Part shown: piece after piece, positions 16,020 through 24,339 of the stretch
How the letters are laid out: every line of letters begins with the position of its first letter
How positions within the stretch are numbered: position 1 is the first letter of the stretch
From: Blautia sp. OF03-15BH
GTDB taxonomy: Bacteria > Bacillota > Clostridia > Lachnospirales > Lachnospiraceae
Assembly (NCBI RefSeq): GCF_003463065.1
Contig: NZ_QSCM01000002.1
Span: 124,001-188,000 of the forward strand
Length of the DNA stretch: 64,000 nucleotides
Direction: 5' to 3'
The notes under the pieces: model-generated
Database searches by the model: none
What the model was told of the DNA's origin: nothing
The model's input: the letters and a program-made list of their open reading frames with translations, nothing else
Position numbers and translations under genes: made by a program

Positions 16020-16241
16020 ATGGCAGTATCATACAACGGACTATGGAAGCTATTAATTGATAAAAACATGAAAAAAACAGATCTGATGGACAGGTTGGGA
16101 ATCAGCAGCAGTACGATGGCAAAAATGACCAAGAACGAACTCGTTTCTATGAAAGTGCTGGAAAAAATCTGTGACGAACTGGACTGTGACTTTGGAGATA
16201 TTGTCCACCATAAAAAAGAAACAAAAGATGGTGGACAGTAA
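16020..16241 (+). CDS. XRE-family (HTH_26) transcriptional regulator
   Basis: A 73-residue single-domain Cro/CI-type DNA-binding protein. The helix-turn-helix spans about residues 17-38 (KKTDLMDRLGISSSTMAKMTKNE) and the rest is the usual CDELDCDFGDIVHH end. Small regulators of this type are often the first gene of BREX and restriction-modification loci. The stop TAA shares its last base with the ATG of the next gene, so translation is coupled. It likely autoregulates the defence operon; no operator is obvious. Confidence 0.88.
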   Translation: MAVSYNGLWKLLIDKNMKKTDLMDRLGISSSTMAKMTKNELVSMKVLEKICDELDCDFGDIVHHKKETKDGGQ

Positions 16242-16876
16242 TGGAATACAGTGCAGGGCTTACATCAAAATTATTTTGGTTGCAAGAGTCCAGAAAAACA
16301 GCAGCTTATATTCTGGAAGGACTTAGCAAGGCAGACATCCGCAAGATTGCCTGGGAGGAAAATATCTATCAGGTGAAAGCAGAATATCGCGCCTACGAGG
16401 TGTTGAATGGAACATACCGAAGGGTATCTACCTTACCAGAAGCAGTATTACAGGCATTTATCACTTGTGATGTAGAAACCGCAAAGATGCTGAATCTGAT
16501 TGCAATTTTGATGGATAGCAGATTATTTTTTGAGTTTTTACATGAAGTATACGACGAGAAGATTCGATTAGGGGAAAAAGAGATCACAGACTGGGATCTG
16601 AATGTCTTTTTTGCAGATAAGGCAATGCAGAGTGCTCAGTACACAATCGACAACGCCAACTCCGCTTCCGAAAAATCAAAAGCAACCAAAGCAGTGACGA
16701 AATACACGAAACAGTTTGCCAAGATGAAAAAAGCCATCGCTCACATCGCCAATCAGAGAATCGAGATCAATCCGGATGATGGCGTAAAAGTAAATTATGA
16801 AAAATTCCAGGGCGTAGAAGTGGCCCGGGGAGGAAAGAAAGCATTAAAAATAGATTTGCTGGCAAAAATTAAATAA
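16241..16876 (+). pseudogene. BrxA N-terminus fused in frame to the PglX C-terminal tail (BREX deletion scar)
   Basis: A 211-residue open frame that reads as two pieces. Residues 1 to about 130 match BrxA/DUF1819 of BREX systems: YSAGLTSKLFW, EENIYQVKAE, RVSTLPEAVLQ, ETAKMLNLIAIL, RLFFEFLHEVYDEK, and DLNVFFADK. Residues from about 140 to 211 do not continue as BrxA but look like the extreme C-terminus of the BREX methyltransferase PglX: a coiled-coil stretch, then NQRIEINPDDGVKVNYEKFQ and a Lys-rich end. Normal order is brxA-brxB-brxC-pglX, so an in-frame deletion removing brxB, brxC and nearly all of pglX would create this gene. The frame is intact and may be expressed. The family calls are from memory of motifs, so the PglX part is less certain than the BrxA part. 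Confidence 0.7.
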
Positions 16877-16899
16877 GAACGAAGAGAGGTGACAGACGG

Positions 16900-18216
16900 A
16901 TGAAATTAAAAAATATCAAGATTTCCAATTATAGATGTTTTAAAGAGGCAGAGATTGAATTTGATGATCATATCACATTGATGGTTGGTAAGAATGGAGC
17001 AGGTAAAAGTGCAATATTAGATGCTGTAGCAGTTTCAATTAGTACGTTTTTGTTAGATATTGATGGAGGTGTAAGCAGAAGTATTTTAAAGGACGATGCT
17101 AGATATGAGTTCCATGATTTAAATGGAACGATTGATCCACAACACCAATTTCCAGTAAGTATCGAGAGTATAGGTGATTGTCTGGATCAGCAAAATGTGA
17201 AATGGGTTCGATCACTAAATTCTGAAAGCGGTAAGACCACTATCAAAGATGCAGGAGAATTGACGAGTCTTGCAAAGAAAGCACAGAATCAGATTATGAC
17301 AGGAGATAAATCATTGGTTCTTCCTCTAATATCTTATTATGGAACCGGACGATTATATGCACAAAAGAAAGAGAAAAGAAATATAAAATCTTTAACAGAA
17401 TTTAAACGTCAGGTCGGTTATGTAGATTGTATGGCAGCAGAATCTAATGAGAAACTGATGCTGAATTGGTTCCAGACACAGACATTAAAAAGCCTCCAAA
17501 AACAACAGAAAACAGGTGTGTTAGAAAAACCGATACTTTTAAAGACTGTTGAAAAAGCTATTTGCAGAAGCTATGAGAGAATTAGTGGAGCTCGAAATGC
17601 CAGCATTTCTTTCGAACTTGATACACATAGATTAATTTTGGAATTTGAAACGCCAGAAGGAGAGACCCAGAGATTTGCAATGGATGAAATGAGTGATGGC
17701 TATAAGAATACACTCAGCATGATTGGTGATCTTGCATATCGTATGGCAGTTTTAAACCCTACCTTAGGTGATGGGGTGCTGGAAAAAACCCCTGGAATTG
17801 TTTTAATTGATGAAATAGATTTACATTTACATCCTCAATGGCAGCAGACCATTTTGAACGATCTTCAGGCGATTTTTCCGAAGGTTCAGTTTATTGTTAG
17901 CTCTCATGCGCCAGCTGTCATCAACTCGATTTCTAGAGATCAGATTCGGATTTTAGATAATGGAGAAATTTACATGCCAGCAGCACAGACCTATGGAAGA
18001 GACGCAAATTCCATATTAAGAGAAGTTATGAAGGTATCAGAACGTCCCGTGGATATCAAACAGCGAATAGATTCATTTTATGCATATATGGATGAAAATA
18101 ACTACAAAGAAGCAGATAAGGTTTTGACAGAGATTGAAACGATTGTCGGAGCAACAGATCCGGATATCGCAGCCGCAAGGACATCTCTGGATTTGGAGAG
18201 AATATTGGGGGAATAG
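16900..18216 (+). CDS. ptuA: Septu-type AAA ATPase (PtuA-like)
   Basis: A 438-residue SMC/ABC-like AAA_15/21 ATPase. Walker A GKNGAGKS is at residues 30-37, the signature-like region MDEMSDGYKNTLSM near 265, Walker B GIVLIDEIDLHLHPQW near 306, and the switch His in SSHAPAVINS near 340. Such ATPases pair with an HNH nuclease in Septu (PtuAB) and in Ec78-type retron defences. The nuclease gene follows after 3 bases; no reverse transcriptase or msr-msd is nearby, so stand-alone Septu is the better label. The base composition is clearly AT-richer than the acs or enolase regions. Confidence 0.82.
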   Translation: MKLKNIKISNYRCFKEAEIEFDDHITLMVGKNGAGKSAILDAVAVSISTFLLDIDGGVSRSILKDDARYEFHDLNGTIDPQHQFPVSIESIGDCLDQQNVKWVRSLNSESGKTTIKDAGELTSLAKKAQNQIMTGDKSLVLPLISYYGTGRLYAQKKEKRNIKSLTEFKRQVGYVDCMAAESNEKLMLNWFQTQTLKSLQKQQKTGVLEKPILLKTVEKAICRSYERISGARNASISFELDTHRLILEFETPEGETQRFAMDEMSDGYKNTLSMIGDLAYRMAVLNPTLGDGVLEKTPGIVLIDEIDLHLHPQWQQTILNDLQAIFPKVQFIVSSHAPAVINSISRDQIRILDNGEIYMPAAQTYGRDANSILREVMKVSERPVDIKQRIDSFYAYMDENNYKEADKVLTEIETIVGATDPDIAAARTSLDLERILGE

Positions 18217-18219
18217 CAT

Positions 18220-18897
18220 ATGATCGTTGTAAAAAGAGGCAAAGAACCCAATAGTCTTCTGAAATTCCGAAAACAACATCTGGATGCAGACTATGAAACA
18301 GATATGCCTACGGATGTACTAAAAGATATTAGAGAACAGATGTGGGAAGAACAGAAATGTTTGTGTGCATATTGCATGAGAAAAATTGATGATCCGAGAG
18401 TTATGAGAATTGAACATTGCAGGCCAAGGCATCCACAAGGCGAAAAAGAACATGATAGAAAAGCAACTTTAGATTTTAAATGGATGCTTGGTGTTTGTTA
18501 TGGAAACAGTTTGGAGAAAGGTGTAAAACCGGAAGATAAAACTTGTGATGCTCATAGGGGTAATACAGAGCTTACAATCAATCCATTTGATGAATTATCT
18601 ATTAGAAAGATTAAATATAGTGCAGATGGAAGTATTTGTTCAGATGATCCGGAAATCAATAAAGACGTGACAGAAACATTAAACTTGAATTGTCAGGCAC
18701 TTTCTTTACCACAGACACGAAGAAGCGTTTTGCAGAAAGAACAAGAAAGAATTTTAAAGAAATGCAAAGGAAAATCACAGGATGCAGTTATACATGAGTT
18801 GGAGCGCACCTATTCAAGCCTTGTGCAGGAAAGAAATTTGACACCGTATTGCGGAATTATTATTTCTTGGCTTGAGAAAAAATTGAAGATATCATAA
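18220..18897 (+). CDS. ptuB: Septu-type HNH nuclease (PtuB-like, TIGR02646)
   Basis: A 225-residue HNH nuclease. The N-terminal zinc/HNH part shows C49-x2-C52 (CAYC), then RIEHCRPRHP with H66 as the likely catalytic His, followed by DFKWMLGVCYGN, TCDAHRGN and INPFDE. This is the TIGR02646/PtuB arrangement. In Septu the nuclease acts with PtuA on invading nucleic acid. The start ATG 18220 lies three bases after the ptuA stop, so the pair forms one transcriptional unit with the XRE and BREX-scar genes. Confidence 0.82.
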   Translation: MIVVKRGKEPNSLLKFRKQHLDADYETDMPTDVLKDIREQMWEEQKCLCAYCMRKIDDPRVMRIEHCRPRHPQGEKEHDRKATLDFKWMLGVCYGNSLEKGVKPEDKTCDAHRGNTELTINPFDELSIRKIKYSADGSICSDDPEINKDVTETLNLNCQALSLPQTRRSVLQKEQERILKKCKGKSQDAVIHELERTYSSLVQERNLTPYCGIIISWLEKKLKIS

Positions 18898-18998
18898 ATT
18901 GTAATAAATAGTATTGAGTCAGATTCTAAAGTGGTTTCAACAAGTACAAGAAAGAAAATACGTTGCCGGAAACATCATGTGATATGAGGAGGGAATTT

Positions 18999-19217
18999 AT
19001 GAAATTTTTTAAAAAGAACCATCATTTAAAAACCTACGACCCAAACCACCAGAAACCCGTCCTCAAAACCAGCATCTGCACCGGCGAGCAGGTGGCAGGC
19101 TTCAAGGATCTTCAGACCGGAAAAATCGATGAAATCATGCTGATCCGTTCTCCGGCAGATCTGGCAGAATTCAGAGAATTGTACGGAATAACAGAAGAAA
19201 TTTACAAGGAATATTAA
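18999..19217 (+). CDS. Small conserved protein of unknown function
   Basis: A 72-residue basic protein (MKFFKKNHHLKTYDPNHQ...). It has a motif SICTGEQVAGF followed by LMLIRS-like residues and ends with YGITEEIYKEY. Similar short proteins are common in Lachnospiraceae genomes and are unassigned. ATG 18999 follows GAGGAGGG at a good distance; a TTG 36 bases upstream has no ribosome site. It is not part of the Septu system by known composition and may mark the right edge of the island. Confidence 0.7.
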   Translation: MKFFKKNHHLKTYDPNHQKPVLKTSICTGEQVAGFKDLQTGKIDEIMLIRSPADLAEFRELYGITEEIYKEY

Positions 19218-19417
19218 ATCCATGCCAACAGCAGAGCCTGCAACTTGTTACAGAAACTTTCTCAATTGCAGTTTACGGATCCTCTTGCATCTCATATAAA
19301 GTTATGATAGACTAACTATGGTTAGAAAAGCCTAACTTACTGTGAATAAATCATGCAAACTCCTTCTGCCCCCTGAGCAAGGGTGGGAGGATGCATGGAG
19401 AAAGGATCGAAATAAAG

Positions 19418-20713
19418 ATGAAACATTTAGCTATTGAGAAAGTAATCGGAAGAGAGATCATTGATTCCAGAGGCAATCCCACCGTTGAGGCGGAGGTTTA
19501 TCTGGCAGACGGCACCATTGCAAGAGGGGCAGCTCCCAGCGGAGCTTCCACCGGTGAATTTGAGGCTCTGGAGCTGCGTGATGGAGATAAAGAGCGTTTT
19601 GGCGGAAAAGGAGTATCCAAAGCAGTAAATAACATCAACACTGTTATCAACGAGGTGCTGAAAGGCGTGGATGCTTCCGATATTTATGCAGTCGATGCAG
19701 CCATGATGAAAGCAGATGGAACCAAGGATAAATCCAACCTTGGTGCGAATGCGATCCTGGCAGTATCGATCGCAAGCTGCAGAGCAGCAGCTATCGCACT
19801 GGATATTCCTCTGTATCGTTTTCTGGGTGGCGTGAATGGCAACCGCCTTCCTGTTCCGATGATGAATATTTTAAATGGTGGTGCTCATGCGGCAAATACT
19901 GTGGACGTACAGGAATTTATGATCATGCCGGCCGGTGCAGAGAGTTTCCGGGAGGGTCTCAGATGGTGTACCGAGGTTTTTCATGCACTGGCAGCACTCC
20001 TAAAGTCCAGAGGACTGGCTACTTCTGTGGGTGATGAGGGTGGTTTTGCTCCGGATCTTGGAAGTGATGAGGAAGCCATCGAATGTATTCTGGAGGCGAT
20101 CCGCAAGGCTGGTTACGAACCAGGCAAAGATTTTGTTCTGGCTATGGATGCTGCTTCCAGTGAATGGAAAGGTGAGAAGAAAGGCGAGTACATCCTTCCG
20201 AAATGCGGCAAAAAGTATACCTCTGCAGAACTGGTAGAGCACTGGAAGAAGCTTTGCGAAAAATATCCGATCTACTCCATCGAAGACGGTTTGGATGAAG
20301 AAGACTGGGAAGGCTGGCAGGTACTGACCAGAGAACTGGGAGGCAAGGTCCAGCTGGTAGGAGATGATCTTTTTGTCACCAATACCGAGCGTCTCTCAAA
20401 AGGAATCTCTCTTGGCTGCGGAAATTCTATTCTGATCAAGCTGAATCAGATCGGTTCTGTGTCTGAGACTCTGGAAGCCATCAAGATGGCTCACAATGCC
20501 GGCTATACAGCTGTTACCTCCCACCGTTCAGGTGAGACAGAGGATACTACGATCGCAGATCTGGCTGTTGCACTGAATACCTGCCAGATCAAGACCGGTG
20601 CTCCCAGCAGAAGTGAACGTGTGGCAAAATACAACCAGCTGCTCCGGATTGAGGAGGAACTGGGTACATCAGCAGTTTATCCTGGTAAAAAAGCATTCCA
20701 CATCAGCCGTTAA
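19418..20713 (+). CDS. eno: Enolase
   Basis: A 431-residue phosphopyruvate hydratase converting 2-phosphoglycerate to phosphoenolpyruvate in glycolysis. Family features are the N-terminus VIGREIIDSRGNPTVEAEV, GASTGEFEALELRD, the Mg ligands in AMDAASSEW, SIEDGLDEEDWEGW and LVGDDLFVTN, the catalytic Lys in ILIKLNQIGSVSET, and SHRSGETEDTTIADLAVA. ATG 19418 is preceded by GAAAGGA and gives the usual N-terminus; an in-frame ATG at 19391 would add nine atypical residues. It is flanked by a ~200-base leader and a strong terminator, so it is a single-gene unit. Confidence 0.97.
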   Translation: MKHLAIEKVIGREIIDSRGNPTVEAEVYLADGTIARGAAPSGASTGEFEALELRDGDKERFGGKGVSKAVNNINTVINEVLKGVDASDIYAVDAAMMKADGTKDKSNLGANAILAVSIASCRAAAIALDIPLYRFLGGVNGNRLPVPMMNILNGGAHAANTVDVQEFMIMPAGAESFREGLRWCTEVFHALAALLKSRGLATSVGDEGGFAPDLGSDEEAIECILEAIRKAGYEPGKDFVLAMDAASSEWKGEKKGEYILPKCGKKYTSAELVEHWKKLCEKYPIYSIEDGLDEEDWEGWQVLTRELGGKVQLVGDDLFVTNTERLSKGISLGCGNSILIKLNQIGSVSETLEAIKMAHNAGYTAVTSHRSGETEDTTIADLAVALNTCQIKTGAPSRSERVAKYNQLLRIEEELGTSAVYPGKKAFHISR

Positions 20714-20742
20714 GGTAGTTTGCATACAGTTACATTAAAATT

Positions 20743-20792
20743 AAAAAGACCTTGAGGAATATCGCCGAAGATGTTGCCGAAAGGTCTTTTTT
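20743..20792 (+). terminator. Terminator after eno
   Basis: The stem AAAAAGACCTT / AAGGTCTTTTTT encloses a 26-base loop; the A- and T-runs make it work in either direction. Confidence 0.8.
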
Positions 20793-20860
20793 CTTGCCTT
20801 TTTTTCATATTCATCGTATGATTTTATCGATATCGGATAACAATGAAATGGAGAAAATAT

Positions 20861-21829
20861 ATGCTTGATAAATTTAACCGCTTTATAGAAAAATGGATGG
20901 CCCTGGTCACACCGGCCTGCCTTCTTTTCGGTGTGCTTTTTCCAGATATCGCGAAGCATGGTCTGCCTTATGTTTCTCTGGTCTTTGCGTTTATGACCTT
21001 CACAGGAGCTCTGAAATCGGACTTTCATGATATGGCCCGGGTGCTGAAGCATCCCATTCCCCTGCTGGCCTGTCTTGGAGTGCTTCATGTGCTGCTCCCT
21101 GTTCTGGCCTGCGGTCTTGGGCATCTGCTTTTTCCTGGAAATGACCGTCTGATCACAGGGATGGTGTTGGAATTTTCCGTCCCGACGGCGGTGGTCAGTC
21201 TTATGTGGGTGACGATCTATAGCGGAAACAGCCCGCTGTCCCTGTCACTGGTGATCGTAGATACGCTTCTGTCACCTTTCCTGATCCCGGCTACGCTGCA
21301 GATTCTGGTAGGTTCCCGGGTGTCCATGGATGCAGCCGGTATGATGCAGGAACTTCTTTTTATGATCGCCATTCCTGCACTGGCAGCCATGAGCCTCAAC
21401 GAGCTGACACATGGAAAAGTGCGGAAAGAATGGCCCTCAAAGCTGGCTCCCTTTTCAAAAATGTGCCTGATTTTTGTGGTAGCCTCTAATTCCTCCAAAG
21501 TAGCTCCCTATGTGCGGAATATGACACCACAGAGGGTTCTTGTTGCAGCAGCCATCCTTGTACTGGCGGCCTCCGGTTATGCCATCGGCTGGCTTTTATC
21601 CCGTTGGTTCGGCGGAGACCGGGAGATGGCAGTGTCTATGCTCTATGGCTCCGGTATGCGTAACATCAGTGCCGGGGCAGTTCTTGCAGCTGCTTATTTT
21701 CCGGGTGAAGTCATGTTTCCGGTTATGATCGGGACATTGTTTCAACAGGTCCTTGCAGCCTGTTACGGAAAGCTGATCGAAAGAATGTATAATCATTCCA
21801 ATCAAAGGAATCAATGGAAGATTTCCTGA
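20861..21829 (+). CDS. BASS-family Na+-dependent transporter
   Basis: A 322-residue integral membrane protein with about nine or ten hydrophobic segments. The pattern fits the bile acid:sodium symporter (BASS) superfamily: FTGALKSDF in the N-terminal half, LEFSVPTAVVSLMW and SLSLVIVDTLLSPFLIPAT, and a C-terminal GSGMRNISAGAVLAAAYFP. Substrate cannot be told; bacterial members carry organic anions such as pantoate, pyruvate or bile acids. ATG 20861 follows a GGAG and starts with an amphipathic leader; an ATG six codons earlier is possible. It stands alone between the enolase terminator and the amino-acid transport operon. Confidence 0.82.
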   Translation: MLDKFNRFIEKWMALVTPACLLFGVLFPDIAKHGLPYVSLVFAFMTFTGALKSDFHDMARVLKHPIPLLACLGVLHVLLPVLACGLGHLLFPGNDRLITGMVLEFSVPTAVVSLMWVTIYSGNSPLSLSLVIVDTLLSPFLIPATLQILVGSRVSMDAAGMMQELLFMIAIPALAAMSLNELTHGKVRKEWPSKLAPFSKMCLIFVVASNSSKVAPYVRNMTPQRVLVAAAILVLAASGYAIGWLLSRWFGGDREMAVSMLYGSGMRNISAGAVLAAAYFPGEVMFPVMIGTLFQQVLAACYGKLIERMYNHSNQRNQWKIS

Positions 21830-21834
21830 TCTGC

Positions 21835-21863
21835 TTGCCATCCTTTTCTGTTTGTGGTAACAT
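21835..21863 (+). promoter_or_regulatory. Promoter with palindromic operator for the AGCS-TAXI-GltS operon
   Basis: TTGCCA (21835-21840), 17-base spacer, TAACAT (21858-21863). The -10 lies inside a perfect 12-bp palindrome, GTAACATGTTAC (21857-21868), a plausible repressor site. It is 86 bases upstream of the first gene. Confidence 0.5.
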
Positions 21864-21948
21864 GTTACTTTAAGAATCTGACGCGGCAACTGTTTACAAC
21901 ATCATGTGGAAGATTCGGAAAACAAAAGAAAAGGGAGAAACAAAAAGT

Positions 21949-23343
21949 ATGGTTGAAATCATAACGGCCGTGAATCAGGCGGTCAACAATTTTATCTGGG
22001 GCGTTCCTGCAATGATCTGTATTCTCGGTGTTGGAATGTACCTGAGTATCTGTACCGGTTTCCTGCAGATCCGGAAATTTCCCTATGCGATTCGTACCAC
22101 CATCGGACGGATGTTCCGGAAAAAAGATGCCTCAGACGGTTCTATGACTCCGTTTCAGGCGGTCTGCACGGCCCTGGCGGCAACGGTAGGAACAGGAAAT
22201 ATTGCAGGAGTAGCGGGTGCCATTGCGATCGGAGGTCCGGGCGCTATCTTCTGGATGTGGTGTTCCGCTGCTTTTGGTATGTGTACCAAATTTGCCGAGG
22301 TGACTCTGGCCGTTCATTTCCGTGAGCGGAACAAGGAAGGCGATCTGGTAGGCGGTCCTATGTATTACATCAAAAACGGTCTTGGAAAAAACTGGCAGTG
22401 GCTGGCTTTTTTCTATTCCCTGTTTGGTGTGCTGACCGTATTCGGAACCGGAAATGCCACGCAGGTCAATACCATTACGACAGCCATTGATACGGCTCTT
22501 GTTCAGTATGGCCTGATCGGAGATACGGCAATGTCCATGCTGAATCTGGTCATTGGTATTTTTATTGCCATGCTGGTGGCAATGGTCCTTCTCGGCGGCA
22601 TCAAAAGGATCGGAAGCGTGACAGAAAAACTGGTGCCCTTTATGGCGCTTTTCTATGTGGTTATGGCACTGGGAGTTGTTGTGCTGAATATTCCGCGCCT
22701 TCCGGCAGTTTTTGCTTCTATTATCGGAGGGGCTTTCTCTCCGAAAGCATTCACCGGCGGTCTTGTCGGAAGCATGTTTGTGAGCCTTAAAAAGGGTGTA
22801 TCCCGTGGAATCTTTTCCAATGAAGCGGGACTCGGTACCGGTTCGATCGCCCATGCCTGTGCGGATACAAAGAAACCGGTAAAACAGGGAATGTTCGGTA
22901 TTTTTGAGGTTTTTGCGGATACCTTTGTCATCTGTACGCTGACGGCTCTTGTGATCCTTTGCAGCGGTGTTTCCATTGGATATGGCAAGCCAGCCGGGGC
23001 GGAACTGACGATTTCCGGATTTACAGCGACCTATGGCGGCTGGTTTTCCATTTTTACGGCAGTGGCTCTATGCTGTTTTGCATTTTCCACGATCATTGGC
23101 TGGGGACTCTACGGTGCCCGCTGCATCGAGTATCTTTGTTCCAGTGAAAAAGTCGTCCGTCCTTTCTTTGTGGTTTATTCTTTTGTAGCGATCCTTGGTG
23201 CGACCGTGGATCTGGGACTTCTGTGGGATATCGCAGATACCTTCAACGGTCTGATGGCGATTCCGAACCTTATCGCACTTTTCCTTCTTTCCGGTACGGT
23301 AGTGAAACTGTTGAAGGATTTTTTTGAGAAAGAGAAAGCCTGA
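21949..23343 (+). CDS. Sodium:alanine (AGCS) symporter
   Basis: A 464-residue Na+:amino-acid symporter of the alanine/glycine:cation symporter family. Family blocks include FQAVCTALAATVGTGNIAGVAGAIAIGGPGAIFWMW, FSNEAGLGTGSIAHACAD and CFAFSTIIGWGLYGARC. About eleven membrane segments are visible. ATG 21949 follows AAGGGAG. It is the first of three closely spaced genes, with the TAXI lipoprotein gene beginning 21 bases after its stop, suggesting joint amino-acid uptake. Substrate is probably alanine or glycine, by family. Confidence 0.92.
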   Translation: MVEIITAVNQAVNNFIWGVPAMICILGVGMYLSICTGFLQIRKFPYAIRTTIGRMFRKKDASDGSMTPFQAVCTALAATVGTGNIAGVAGAIAIGGPGAIFWMWCSAAFGMCTKFAEVTLAVHFRERNKEGDLVGGPMYYIKNGLGKNWQWLAFFYSLFGVLTVFGTGNATQVNTITTAIDTALVQYGLIGDTAMSMLNLVIGIFIAMLVAMVLLGGIKRIGSVTEKLVPFMALFYVVMALGVVVLNIPRLPAVFASIIGGAFSPKAFTGGLVGSMFVSLKKGVSRGIFSNEAGLGTGSIAHACADTKKPVKQGMFGIFEVFADTFVICTLTALVILCSGVSIGYGKPAGAELTISGFTATYGGWFSIFTAVALCCFAFSTIIGWGLYGARCIEYLCSSEKVVRPFFVVYSFVAILGATVDLGLLWDIADTFNGLMAIPNLIALFLLSGTVVKLLKDFFEKEKA

Positions 23344-23364
23344 AAAATGAAAGGATGTGTTCCA

Positions 23365-24339
23365 TTGAAGAAAAAATGGATTTTTTTGTGTTTCATCCTC
23401 CTTCTGCTCACGGGCTGCAGTGGAGGAACAAAAAAGCTGCGTTTCGGAACGGCTGGCATCGGGGGTGTGTATCATGCTTTTGCGGACACCTTTGCCAATA
23501 TCCTGAATACGGAAACGGATGATTTCCAGACAGAAGTAAAAACGACGGCGGGGTCTGCGGCGAATTTAAGGCTGCTGTCAGAGGGCTATATCCAGCTGGC
23601 GGTTGTCCAGGCAGATCTTCTTCAGGATGCCTGGAACGGTGAGGGGAGCTTTGCTGGCGGAAAGACTTGCCAGGGCTATGGCGCAGTGGCAGCTCTCTAC
23701 ACAGAGGCCTGTCAGATCATAGTGAGAGATGATTCTTCTATTATAAATATGGATGATCTTCTTGGAAAAACGGTGAGTGTCGGAGAAAAAGAATCCGGCA
23801 CGGAACAGAACGCCGAGAAGATTCTCTCAGCCAGTGGTTTTACAGACAACATGGTGACGAAAGTGAATCTTAATTATACGGATGCGGCTGAGCAGCTAAA
23901 GGACGGCACGATCGATGCATTCTTCTGTACAGCCGGTGTGGAGACCACGGTCATCGGTGAACTGGCAAAGCAGTGCGGTATCCGTCTCATCAGCCTGGAT
24001 GAAAAGACACGGAGCAAACTGACCCGTTCCTATGATTTTTATTCCGAGTACCTCATCCCTGCCGGAACTTATGAAGGTCAGGAAGAAGAGGCCAGAACGC
24101 TGGGAGTCAAGGCTGTGCTGCTGGCAGGTGACAAGCTTTCTTCCGCACAGGTAAAAGAGATTACAAAAATACTTTTTGACAGCAAAGAGAAAATCCAGTA
24201 CGCTTTGCCGGTGGATATTTCCCTGGATGAAACGACTGCCGTGGAAGGGATCACAATCCCCTTCCATAAGGGAGCAGCTGCATATTATGAGGACTGCAGT
24301 GTGGATCTGGAAGACGAGACAGAGAAAGGAAGCAAATGA
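23365..24339 (+). CDS. TAXI-family TRAP substrate-binding lipoprotein
   Basis: A 324-residue extracytoplasmic binding protein. It has a lipoprotein signal with lipobox LTGC (MKKKWIFLCFILLLLTGCSGG) and the TAXI-domain opening RFGTAGIGGVYHAFADTFANIL, then AGSAANLRLLSEGYIQLAVVQADL. TAXI receptors normally work with fused TRAP membrane subunits; none is here. Instead the gene overlaps a GltS-type carrier by four bases (ATGA). TTG 23365 is taken as start because GAAAGGA lies nine bases before it; an ATG at 23347 has no ribosome site. Known TAXI ligands include glutamate, which fits the GltS neighbour. Confidence 0.87.
   Translation: MKKKWIFLCFILLLLTGCSGGTKKLRFGTAGIGGVYHAFADTFANILNTETDDFQTEVKTTAGSAANLRLLSEGYIQLAVVQADLLQDAWNGEGSFAGGKTCQGYGAVAALYTEACQIIVRDDSSIINMDDLLGKTVSVGEKESGTEQNAEKILSASGFTDNMVTKVNLNYTDAAEQLKDGTIDAFFCTAGVETTVIGELAKQCGIRLISLDEKTRSKLTRSYDFYSEYLIPAGTYEGQEEEARTLGVKAVLLAGDKLSSAQVKEITKILFDSKEKIQYALPVDISLDETTAVEGITIPFHKGAAAYYEDCSVDLEDETEKGSK

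Noticed and set aside
16900..18897. An Ec78-type retron
   Set aside because: The ATPase and HNH nuclease fit, but there is no reverse transcriptase gene or msr-msd-like repeat nearby.
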